From: Prevotella conceptionensis 9403948
GTDB lineage: Bacteria > Bacteroidota > Bacteroidia > Bacteroidales > Bacteroidaceae
Length of the DNA stretch: 33,273 bases
Direction: 5' to 3'
Assembly (NCBI RefSeq): GCF_000312305.1
Contig: NZ_HE999446.1
Location: 193,527-226,799, forward strand
Below the pieces are notes generated by a model. That model did not search any database and had not been told where the DNA came from. It was given only the letters and a program-made list of their open reading frames with translations. Positions 7,912 through 16,493 of this stretch are shown piece after piece (position 1 is the stretch's first letter; each line of letters opens with the position of its first letter). Made by a program: the position numbers and the translations under genes.

Positions 7912-9568
7912 GGTGTTCTTTCTTCTTTATCTCGCCAAGGATGTTAAACTCAAAGTCGATGCCTTCAACAAGTGCCTTAAACTGATTATGAGAAAGAACT
8001 ATACCTTGGTGTGGAGCCTCATTATTCTTGTACCCCCCGCTTTCCATCTTCACGTCATCTTTCTTCTGAGCATTTTGATGAAACCTCAACTCAATATTGC
8101 CATAGAGGTAGGTCTTCCCCTTCTTTACATCCTTTTTAGTATTAATTCCCACAACTTTATACAGACGTCTCACTAAGTCTTGCGGGTTATCAAACAAAAT
8201 TTCTTCGGGGGAATCCTCATAAAAAAGTACTTGCGTACCTCGTTGCAATACTGCCAACAAAGGGAAATTTCGTTCAGCACTCCGTTCCGGCACAAGTTGA
8301 GCTGCTTTACCTTTGTTGCTCCTCTTTAAATAAGCGGCAGCATCCAAGTTGTTGACAACACAAAAGTCGCGTTCTTTCTTTCCCTTCAATTCTCCCTCAT
8401 AGATGGCCAATAGATAATTATTTTCGTTTTCTACACAGAAGAATTGTTTGTATTCCTTTGTCGATAGGTCACGCTGTTGACGAATCTTTAAGCGTTCCTG
8501 AGCTTTCACGTAACACCTCACTTTATTTATCCTTATGCCCTTTTCCTTATTCATAAAGATGGGTTCGGCAATGGCTGCCTTAAAGTTCTTACCGGCAATA
8601 GCCTCCTTTATCTTTTCCTTAACAGCTTGGTCAACGATTTTTTCAAGCTCCGATTCTTTCTCGAACTTGTCTATTGGCTTTCGTAACACATGGTAAAGGA
8701 TGCCATCTTTCTCAATAACACCATAGTAAGTATCCCTATGTAGTGAACCTCTGGCGGCATCGCCTTGGGCAACATATTTACCCTTAGCTGTACGCACACG
8801 CCTTTTAGCCTGCTTAGGCATGTTGTCTTTTGTGAGATGTTTCACCAAGAGCGATTGCTCTATGGCCAATACGTCTTCGGTAAAAGTAGTCCAAGGCTTT
8901 TTGAAATGGGGCTTGTTGGCTGAACCATACCAGCGCGACACTTCTTCGTCGTGATAGTATTGAGCCATCTTTTCGTATTCGGCCTCACCGATGCAGGCTA
9001 TGGTTATGGCATCGATGCAATGGTGGCAATGGTTAAGTCGCGATTTCTTTTCGTACTCGCCTTGTAGCCCCCACATACGCCTGAACTCGGCTGTGAGTAC
9101 GCCCTTCACCATATACACATTGCTCTTGTTGGGATTACCTGCACTATGGAAAAGCGACTTTAAAAACAAACCCGCATACTTTGAAATCAAACCAATGCCC
9201 GCACCTTGACGGCGACTAAACCCTTCGGGTACCTCGGTCATCGTAAACCGTTCGTACTTGCCTTGCCAATAGGATAGCTCCATTTTCAAGCGATGGCGTT
9301 TTTGTATCAGCTTGTCTTTAATTTTTTTCTCCATGCCACCATACGTGCGTATCTTGTCTAGTTTTTTTCGCAGGTCTTCGCACTTGCTTTTCCAGGGAGC
9401 AATTCTTTTCAATATGTCTGCATGGTTAGTCAGTTGGGAGGGTAGGCGTGCACCCTTCACCTGCCTATTAAAAGTGGCATCGCAGAGCGTTAGGTTCATT
9501 TGCGTGCTGTCGCCACCAACACTTCGGGGGATGGTATGCTCGATGTCGAACTTCTGATTGTCACCTAG
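7904..9568 (-). pseudogene. cas9 3' fragment (HNH, RuvC-III, PAM-interacting part)
   Basis: The Cas9-homologous part of the second frame starts at the Leu codon 9568-9566 and covers 554 residues: the HNH core (DIEHTIPRSVGGDSTQMN), RuvC-III (NHCHHCIDAITIAC) and the C-terminal PAM-interacting region, ending ...EIKKKEHHA. An ATG exists at 9628 in this frame, but the 20 residues before the join (MGRTKPQVPI...) are the upstream Cas9 sequence read out of frame, so a separate gene start there is unlikely. Confidence 0.88.
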
Positions 9569-11598
9569 AAATCGCAGATGCCAATCTCGCCGTTTGTGTA
9601 TAGGCACCTGTGGTTTTGTTCTTCCCACAGTTGATATTTAAGAATGTCAGTTTCTGTGGGTTCTATCTCTTTGTGGCATTTGTCTTTATATAGTTCAATA
9701 ATACGTTTGCGATAATCCGCACGCTTGCGTTCGATATCCTTTTGATTATCGGCTATGGCCTTACGTTTGTTGGCATCGTTCAGTTCGCGAGCATATTCCA
9801 CGTGCACCTCCGTGTCGCGGTCTATTACGCCATCGCGCAAAAGCTGGTTAACCACGCTGCGCAATATGTGCAACGAGCGCATGGCCATAGGGTTGCGAAT
9901 GGCGTTGGTGCGAGGGCTACCCAACTGAAACACGCCCATCTTGTTAAGCTTTGCATCGGGATAGGGCTCTATCATCGAGGGATGATAAAGCGCATCGGCA
10001 GCACCAGGGCGCAGGTCGACCACGTCTTGTAAGTAACTTTTAATGCAGAAGTCTATCGTACCCTCAACGCCGCGGTCTTTGGGGTTATAGTTCTCGATAA
10101 TCTCCAGCAGCCCCGAAAGTATCTGCTCGCGTTTATCGGCATCATCCCAAACGACCGCAGTAACTATATCGGGTATCTTGGCTAAGAGTACGGCGTGGGC
10201 GTAGATGAAGCCTTGGCGCAAGAAAGGCAGGATGTTGCGAATGGCTTTAAGACTTAACGCGGCAAAGCCATGCAGCAGCTTTGCATTGGCAAACTTCGTG
10301 GCACAGGCTTCATCGAGTTGCAACTTCTCGGTGACGAAAGCCTTTAACTTGTCTTTCGACGAGAATGAATAAAGCACATTCCATACATCATCCGCCATTT
10401 CGTCGATGGTCTTTGTGCCGTTCTTCTTTCCAACAGCCGTGTATGTCTCGGCAATGCCTGCCTTCCAATCGCTGCCGAAGATGTCTATCAGCTGTGCTGT
10501 TACGGGACATCCCGACACGCCTTGGTGCATGCGGTAGTTAAACTTGTATGGCTTTTCGTCTGCATCCTTATACCAGGCGTAGTTGTTTTTGCCTGCCAAA
10601 GCCTTTGCAATGTCCTCGAAATCGAAGTTGGGCTTAGACTTTCTGAAAAACAACGGCCACACCTTTTCGCGTTCTTCCGCGTTTAGCGGTCGTAATGAAA
10701 CGTCTTTAGGGGTTTTTATCTTAATGTTATTGAGAATGCAGAGCATCCTGAACGCTTCGTAATCGGGGTGCGATTCGGCACAGCAGGGTTTCTTAGGTTC
10801 GAATGTACATTTGCCTACACCCTTGCGTTGCGACTTTAACGGGCGTTGGAAATACAAAGCCCTTTGCAGCTTTTCAACCCATTGGGCATCCAGTTCTTGT
10901 TTTTCGCAGATGGCCAAGAACTCCTTTATATAATGTTCTTCCCTGTCGGTATATCGGCTCCTTAGCCTGACGGTGTTGCCATGTTGTTTGTAGAGTTGAT
11001 AGAAATACTCGCCTAGAAACGTGCAACCAGCCTTTTCCATCTCTACAGAAAGCTGGGCTATACCCGATTTGACCTTGCCCGACTCGGCGGAATCGGCCGT
11101 GGTGTCGAGCCTGTTGCTAAGAAATCCACGACGTTGCGCCAAATGATAAAATGCCCGGCCCAGAAGAAAACGCTGACTTTGATCGGTAAGATCGAGCTTT
11201 TGCGTTAGGCAACGGTAGCGGCAATAGTAGGGGTTGTTCTCTTCGGCACTACCCGAACGCTGCCAAAGCATAAAGTCATCAGTTAGCGGATATGTTTTCT
11301 TGGCTTTCCATTGGCTAAGCTGTTGGTCGGAAAGATAAGGGCATAGGTCGAGACTTACCAACACTCTCAGCGTATCAATCTTACGCAGACGCCGCCTGGC
11401 ATACTGCACGCGCAAAGACTTGTATTTGGATTTTACGGCCGCTTTTGAGGATACCGGTTGCCCATCTACGTTTACGCCTTCGGTGAAGATAACATCGCCA
11501 CGTCTTACCAACGTGTAATCTCCCTTAGCATCTCTGTCTACCACAGCCCAAGCAAGGCTGTTTGTACCCGTATCAAGGCCCAATATTCGTGTAATCAT
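9565..11598 (-). pseudogene. cas9 5' fragment (RuvC-I, bridge helix, REC lobe, RuvC-II)
   Basis: A 677-residue open frame with RuvC-I at residues 4-17, bridge helix at ~60-80, recognition lobe at ~85-560 and RuvC-II around Glu601. It ends 11 residues short of the HNH catalytic His. If translated alone it would lack HNH and RuvC-III and so be nuclease-dead. The ATG at 11598 lies about 54 nt downstream of the predicted transcription start. Confidence 0.9.
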
Positions 11599-11658
11599 AA
11601 TCGTTAGTTATGGTGTTGTTTGTTTCTTGTTATTTACTATCCCATTAGGATTTAGGTG

Positions 11659-11689
11659 TAAAATTACATTAATTATTTGGTAGGGCAAA
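11659..11689 (-). promoter_or_regulatory. cas9 promoter, overlapping the tracrRNA promoter
   Basis: On the minus strand TTTG (11689-11686), a 19-bp spacer and TAATTTTA (11666-11659) match the Bacteroidetes primary promoter TTTG-N19-TAnnTTTG except for the last base. Predicted start is near 11652, giving a short leader before the cas9 ATG. Confidence 0.65.
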
Positions 11690-11707
11690 ATGTTTTTGTT
11701 AATTTTG
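11676..11707 (+). promoter_or_regulatory. tracrRNA promoter
   Basis: TTTG at 11676-11679, a 20-bp spacer, then TAATTTTG at 11700-11707: an exact match to the Bacteroidetes -33/-7 consensus. It places transcription start at about 11713-11715, just before the anti-repeat. Its -33 box lies inside the spacer of the divergent cas9 promoter. Confidence 0.8.
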
Positions 11708-11713
11708 CAGCAA

Positions 11714-11802
11714 TAAGATATATTCTACATCTTATCACAATAAGGCTATATGCCGAAGGGCTTAGTCCCTATTGCCCCTCTTCGGAGGGGCTTATTTGTT
11801 TT
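11714..11802 (+). ncRNA. tracrRNA
   Basis: The anti-repeat runs from about 11714 to 11741. TCTACATC (11725-11732 region) is perfectly complementary to GATGTAGA of the minus-strand CRISPR repeat, and after a bulge CACAAT pairs with the repeat start GTTGTG. A nexus-like segment follows (AATAAGGCTATATGCCG, then AAGGGCTTAGTCCCT), and then a terminator hairpin. The gene is divergent from cas9. It looks complete: promoter, anti-repeat, nexus and terminator are all in place. It would guide crRNA maturation and Cas9 loading if Cas9 were made. Confidence 0.9.
11774..11802 (+). terminator. tracrRNA terminator
   Basis: A perfect 7-bp stem GCCCCTC/GAGGGGC with a TTCG tetraloop (11774-11791) is followed by TTATTTGTTTT. 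It doubles as the 3' structural hairpin of the tracrRNA. Confidence 0.88.
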
Positions 11803-11807
11803 AGGAG

Positions 11808-12090
11808 GTGACGGAAAGGTGGGAAAGGTGAAAAGGTGAAAAGGTGAAAAGGTGAAAAAATGGCTAACGCCCACCAACTCATTAACTTGTAAACTTGTTA
11901 ACTCGTAAACTTGTTAACTAGAAAGGGTGAAAAAATGGCTTCGCCCTTTAAAGGTGGAAAGAAGGGAAAGGTGAAAAAGTGAAAAAGTGAAAAGGTGAAA
12001 AGATGGGAAAGGTGAAAAAATGGCTTCGCCCTTTAAAGGTGAAAAGATGGAAGGGTGGAAAGATGGAAGATTGAAAGGGTGCTGGACAAT
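11808..12090 (+). repeat. GGTGAAAA low-complexity tract
   Basis: Short words such as GGTGAAAAGGTGAAAA recur. A longer word of the form GGTGAAAAAATGGCT(TCGCCC) occurs three times, and TTAACTTGT/AACTCGTAAAC words lie in the middle (11877-11925). It has no reading frame of interest. An inverted, shorter version stands at 13055-13131, on the other side of the gap. Confidence 0.7.
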
Positions 12091-12898
12091 GAACAGTTAG
12101 GGCTTAACACAAATGGGGCATTAACATATTCGCTCTCATTTTCCCCAAAAGGGAAACACTGAATATACGCAAATTGTTAGCTCGCCGCTTGCATTCGCGG
12201 CACCAAAGGAAGATTATCGTAACACCTTGTTTTTACAACCTTTATGGCCAAACAGAATTGCTTTTGGAAAATTGTTGTTAGCAACTAGCAAGATGCGCAT
12301 AGCATGGTTTCAGCATACCCTTAGCGGGGCAAAGGAACGCTTTGGTCTGCTTACGGTGTATCTATGGCTTTCCTAATCCTATTCTTTTTGACTATAATGG
12401 CCGATTGGGGTATAACTATAACAAACCCAAATAAAAAGTCCCTATGCCAGGAAGACCATTGAACGGGCGATTGCCAACCCTTAACTTAGACAATCGTTGC
12501 ATTCAACGCCCTTTACCCAACATAGGGATAAATTAGCTAACGCCCATTTGTGCTTTGCGTATAATCGAGATATTGGCTGCCCTCCCGTGTTTGTTGCATG
12601 GCAGATGCTGTAAGGAAGAGCTAAAAAAGAATTAATGGAGCAAAGAAGTGTAAGAGAATTCTGCCCAAAAAGGGACATGAAGACCAACTATTTCTCCGCA
12701 ACTTCTCTGATAAACCTATTCGTCTACGAACCAGTTTGTTTCTCCATTAATTCATCAAACCATTAAAATCACAAACATTTTATCATCACTCTATGATTTC
12801 TTGGCGTTTATCCGCACTTAAAGATGAATGGGGTTACGAGGTGAAGAGTTAACGAGTTGACAAGCATTTAGTTTAGCTTGCTAGTGGGGCTAGCCTAT
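12091..12898. other. Gene-free region, small doubtful ORFs only
   Basis: I see no recognisable gene. A minus-strand frame at 12481-12687 (68 codons) and a short plus-strand frame starting MRIAWFQHTLSGAKERFG at about 12293 are open, but they lack homology I can recognise, a ribosome-binding site or sensible context. The region may be a dispersed intergenic sequence of this genome. Confidence 0.4.
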
Positions 12899-12988
12899 CT
12901 AGTTGTACTAGGCATTCTAGTTATTCTAGGCATTCTAGTTATACTAGGAGTTCTAGTTATACTAGGAGTTCTAGTTATTCTAGGCATG
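12899..12988. repeat. 18-bp CTAG-rich tandem repeat, five copies
   Basis: Units start at 12899, 12917, 12935, 12953 and 12971. The pattern is CTAGTT(A/G)T(A/T)CTAGG(C/A)(A/G)TT, with two CTAG tetramers per unit. The flanks add further CTAG words (GCTAGTGGGGCTAGCC before, GCTAGC after). Confidence 0.88.
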
Positions 12989-13054
12989 CTAGCTTTTTAG
13001 ACCTGCCAGCTTTCCAGTTAAACTAGCCCCAACTATACTCGTTCATCGGTGGGC

Positions 13055-13131
13055 GAAACCATTTTTTCACCTTTTCACCCTTTCACCTTTAAACACCCTT
13101 TCACCTTTAAACACCCTTTCACCTTTAAACG
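13055..13131 (-). repeat. Inverted counterpart of the GGTGAAAA tract, with 18-bp units
   Basis: The plus strand reads ATTTTTTCACCTTTTCACC, the complement of the motif at 11.8-12.1 kb. An 18-bp unit follows (CCCTTTCACCTTTAAACA) starting at 13078, 13096 and 13114. It ends at the stop of the peptidase gene. It cannot form a classical terminator because it has no internal dyad. Confidence 0.7.
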
Positions 13132-13136
13132 TCTTT

Positions 13137-15977
13137 CTACTCTTGCGGCAGCATTTCAACGGTGATGCGGTTGCCGCTTTGCAAGATTTGTTTCATCAGC
13201 GCACACAGTTTTTCGGGTGTTTGTTGCTTAATCATGTCGCGATAACGGGTGTGCATGTTGATGCCGTGGCGGCGATACATGTTGATAACGCCACTCCAAT
13301 AAGCGTTGGTTTTCTCGGCACTAGCCACATTTTTAAGCATATACTCTTTCACCTTGTCGAGCATGGCAGCATCGCAAGTGCGCGTCATGTTCTCTGCCTC
13401 GCGATAGATGATGGCCATAGCCGTGTCGCGTTTCTCTGGTTTCACAGGACAAGTAACCAATACGGAGTAGTCGTGGTAGTCGCCCTCGATGGTTGCTCCA
13501 CCTTCTGCCGACACCGAATAGGCTGCCGATGCGTCTTCGCGGATTGTCTTGATGTAAACCATAGAGAGAATTTGACCAATCATGTTCATACGTACGGCAT
13601 TCTCCACTGAATAAGGTACGTCGGTGGTGTGCCACATAACGCAAGCCATTGCTTTGGGTGTTTCCATCTTACGGCGGAACACATTCTCAATCTTTCCTTT
13701 GACAAACGAACTGGTGAGATGACCCTTAACCACCTTTCCCTTAGTGGGCAGCGAGCCGAGATAACGACAGATAAGCTTGCGGAGCTGGGGTTCGTCGAAG
13801 TCGCCGATGAAACTGAACGTCCATGCGGCGGCATTGTTCGTGCGTTCGCGCGCTATTTGCAGTATGCGGTCGTAGTTGATGTCGGGCAGGTCGGCTTCCA
13901 ACACGGGGCGAAGACGTGGGTTATGGCCGTAGACCGTGGCCACGAGCGAGTCGTTGAAGGCAATGTCGTGGTTGAGGGCGCGGTTTTTAAGTGCCGTGCG
14001 CCACGAGTCCATCAGGGTGGCAAACGCTTGTTCGTCTTTGGTGATGCCACCCGACAGATACAGGTGGGCCAGCTGCAACATCGTTTCGACATCGCGCTTA
14101 GACGAACCACCCGACATGCCCATATACTTATCGCCAATGGAAAGACCTGCGCTGGCAATCTTGCCAGCAAGTATTTTGGGTAGCTCCATACTGCGGAATC
14201 CACCTAAGCCACTAATGGACACGATGTCGTTGAATACGGCCAAGTTGGTGTAGTCTTTCGGACCATAAAGCGACTTGCCACCATGTCCGCTTGCGGCAAA
14301 GTTCACTTGGTCTTTCTTAAAGTCGGTTTTCTTCAATATAACGGTCACGCCGTTGGCCAGTTTCAACTCGGTGTAACCCAGTTCGGCATTCTTTTTCTCC
14401 TTGACAATCTTGCCAGGACGAGGCAACTTGGTCATCAATGGCACTTCTTTCACCGTATCAACGTAGGGTTCTACCTTGGTTTGGCGTGCGGCGTGCACGG
14501 CTTGCAACAAGGATTCGGGCGTAGGATATACGTTGCCTTCCTTCTCGTTGTTGAAGTTGATGATAACCATATTACGATCGGTTTCGGGCAACAGCTGCGG
14601 CAGAATGGCGTTGATGTCGGTTAACGGGATGTTGGGCACCAGCTGTTTCATTATCTCGTAATAGTCTTCGAAGGCGGGGATGGGCTCTTGCGAGAGGAAA
14701 TGACCTTTGTAATCGTCGGCAAACGAGGCGTTGCCACGCTTGTCGCGACCATTGTACGCCTTTTCCAATGCACTGAGCAAGTTGGCCTTGGCGCGATCGT
14801 ACTCGCTTTGGGTGAAACCAAACTTGGCAGCGCGAAGGGCCTCAACCAGTGCGGCTTGCAGTGCGGCGGCAGTACCAGCCATGTCGCGCGGCGTTGCACT
14901 GATGGTGAAAGCTCCCTTTGTTTTGGCGAAGATGAAGTTGCCATCGGCAGCCGATGCACCCAAATAAGGACAGTTGGTAGAGTTTTGTGCGGCCTCGGCA
15001 TAGCGGTCGTTGAGCATGCCTAGGGCCATGTTCTTGGCATAGTTGGCCAAGAGATAGTCTACGTTGCGCTTGAGCGAGTCGGGCCAGGCCTCGTGTTTGA
15101 ACGATACTTCTACCGAGCTGTTGGCCTGTTCCCTATCCTTATCCACAACGACGATGGGTTCTTCGTTGTCGGGTACGGGCACATCCACCACTTTCGCTTG
15201 GTTGTCGGGGTTCTTCAAGGGGCCGAAAAGCTTTTTAATCATGGCCTCGGTGTGGGCTACGTCGATGTCGCCCACCACAATAATGCCCTGATTTGATGGA
15301 TGATACCACTTTTCGTAGTAGTCGCGTAGCTCTTTGGGCTTGAAGTTGTCCACCACACTCATCAGTCCGATGGGGAAACGTGCGCCGTACTTCGTTCCAG
15401 AATAGAGTTTAGGCAGGTTGCGTTCTAGCATACGCGATGTGGCACCGGTGCGTTCGCGCCACTCTTCGTGTATCACTCCGCGCTCTTTGTCAATCTCAGT
15501 TGGGTCGAGTGTGAGCGCATTTGCCCAGTCGCTGAGTATCAGCAAGCACGAGTCGAGTGCCGTCTGGCGCGTGGTAGGCACGTTGGATATGTTGTAAACG
15601 GTTTGGTCGATGGAGGTGTAGGCATTGAGGTCGCCGCCAAACTTCACGCCAAGCGTTTCCAAGTAACGGATAAGTTCGTTGCCTGGGAAATGCTTTGTTC
15701 CGTTAAAGCACATGTGTTCTAGGAAGTGGGCCAGTCCACGTTGGCTCTCTTCTTCTTGTATCGAGCCCACCTTCTGTGCGATATAGAAGTCGGCACGATG
15801 CTCCGGCCAGTTGTTATGGCGTATGTAATAGGTCAGTCCGTTGGGCAGTTTGCCTATCCTTACGGCAGTGTCCACGGGGATGGGTGGGGCCTGGTTAACG
15901 CCTTGTCCACGCAAGTTGATGGGGACAAGCAGGGCTAAGAGTGCCCAGCCCCGCAGGATTGTTCTTAGGTTACTCAT
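13137..15977 (-). CDS. M16-family zinc metallopeptidase, exported
   Basis: A 946-residue protein, the usual size of the two-module M16 peptidases (PqqL/insulinase-like) of Bacteroidetes. It has a signal peptide at residues 1-24 (WALLALLVPINLRGQ). The inverted zinc motif HxxEH is present as HFLEH at residues 84-88, and the third zinc ligand is probably in ERGVIHEEW around 165-171. The second half repeats the M16 fold without the zinc motif, as normal for the family. Such enzymes degrade peptides inside a closed chamber, probably in the periplasm. It lies 516 bp downstream of the SusCD-type operon in the same direction, consistent with breaking down imported peptides, though the gap leaves room for its own promoter. 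Confidence 0.93.
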   Translation of the reverse strand: MSNLRTILRGWALLALLVPINLRGQGVNQAPPIPVDTAVRIGKLPNGLTYYIRHNNWPEHRADFYIAQKVGSIQEEESQRGLAHFLEHMCFNGTKHFPGNELIRYLETLGVKFGGDLNAYTSIDQTVYNISNVPTTRQTALDSCLLILSDWANALTLDPTEIDKERGVIHEEWRERTGATSRMLERNLPKLYSGTKYGARFPIGLMSVVDNFKPKELRDYYEKWYHPSNQGIIVVGDIDVAHTEAMIKKLFGPLKNPDNQAKVVDVPVPDNEEPIVVVDKDREQANSSVEVSFKHEAWPDSLKRNVDYLLANYAKNMALGMLNDRYAEAAQNSTNCPYLGASAADGNFIFAKTKGAFTISATPRDMAGTAAALQAALVEALRAAKFGFTQSEYDRAKANLLSALEKAYNGRDKRGNASFADDYKGHFLSQEPIPAFEDYYEIMKQLVPNIPLTDINAILPQLLPETDRNMVIINFNNEKEGNVYPTPESLLQAVHAARQTKVEPYVDTVKEVPLMTKLPRPGKIVKEKKNAELGYTELKLANGVTVILKKTDFKKDQVNFAASGHGGKSLYGPKDYTNLAVFNDIVSISGLGGFRSMELPKILAGKIASAGLSIGDKYMGMSGGSSKRDVETMLQLAHLYLSGGITKDEQAFATLMDSWRTALKNRALNHDIAFNDSLVATVYGHNPRLRPVLEADLPDINYDRILQIARERTNNAAAWTFSFIGDFDEPQLRKLICRYLGSLPTKGKVVKGHLTSSFVKGKIENVFRRKMETPKAMACVMWHTTDVPYSVENAVRMNMIGQILSMVYIKTIREDASAAYSVSAEGGATIEGDYHDYSVLVTCPVKPEKRDTAMAIIYREAENMTRTCDAAMLDKVKEYMLKNVASAEKTNAYWSGVINMYRRHGINMHTRYRDMIKQQTPEKLCALMKQILQSGNRITVEMLPQE

Positions 15978-16493
15978 TCTTGTTTCAATAAATCGGTTAC
16001 TTGTTAGCGATGTTAAGTCATCAGTTTACCCTCGACAAACGTAGCACGGCAGGCCCGTCCCAGCTGCATCTCGTTCGGCATCCGCAAGGTTATGGGGGCG
16101 AAAGTGTTAGGAAATACCCCTAGGTTATGTATAGTTTGGATAGCGCGAGATGCCGAGATGGAGGAGAAATGCGCCGAGGGCGGTTCGTCCTACCTGCTAT
16201 TTAGTTTGGGTTTAAGGCATGTTCTGGATATGCTCTGTTATCGAATAGGGCTGCCGTTATTTACAAAGGCTGGCTCCTGAAATAAACTTTATTGGCTTTT
16301 TAGAACTGGCTTTAAGCTACCCCGAAATGCCACCTTGCGATTGTTCGTTGCCGCCCATTTATTCCATACCTTGCCTAGGCGGGCACCATTTGCTCATGGC
16401 TAGGGGTACACGATTGCCATGAACCACCTAGCAATGAGCAAAGTATGCCAGCTAAAATCAAGGTTCCATCAAGAGCGGTTTATAGATTTCGCG
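15978..16493. other. Intergenic region with an open but unassigned segment
   Basis: No confident gene. Between about 16020 and 16190 both strands are open. The minus strand reads ...GVFPNTFAPITLRMPNE, MQLGRACRATFVEGKLMT and stops at about 16018, without a clear start. The plus strand has a 62-codon frame at 16092-16280. I recognise neither product. Confidence 0.35.
16389..16442. repeat. 16-bp inverted repeat (15 of 16 paired)
   Basis: TTTGCTCATGGCTAGG (16389-16404) faces CCTAGCAATGAGCAAA (16427-16442) across a 22-nt loop, 52 bp beyond the stop of the Fn3-like gene. A U-tract is missing, so it may be an RNA-stabilising stem or a protein site rather than a simple terminator. Confidence 0.6.

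Larger units (their letters stand above)
7904..11598 (-). pseudogene. cas9: cas9, type II-C-like, interrupted by a one-base frameshift
   Basis: The locus encodes a complete Cas9 of about 1231 residues split by one missing base. The first frame ends ...EIGICDF then TAG (9567-9565). The second frame continues LGDNQKFDIEHTIPRS from the CTA at 9568-9566. Inserting a single base after 9568 would join them. All four catalytic positions are readable: RuvC-I Asp9 (GLDTGTNSLAW), RuvC-II Glu601 (HVEYAREL), HNH His688 (DIEHTIP) and RuvC-III Asp863 (HHCIDAI). An Arg-rich bridge helix (RVQYARRRLRK) is also present. No other lesion was seen, so the frameshift looks recent, or it is a sequence error. No csn2 or cas4 is present, which together with Cas9 size fits type II-C. 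The gene overlaps cas1 by 8 bp. Confidence 0.93.

Noticed and set aside
7904..11598. A naturally split two-protein Cas9
   Set aside because: The second frame has no credible start: the residues from the ATG at 9628 to the join are out-of-frame Cas9 sequence, and one base restores the whole protein.
12481..12687. 68-codon minus-strand ORF as a gene
   Set aside because: No recognisable motif, no ribosome-binding site, isolated in a repeat-rich gap.
13143..15938. Long plus-strand ORFs over the M16 peptidase gene
   Set aside because: They are antisense shadows of a well-supported gene with the HFLEH zinc motif.
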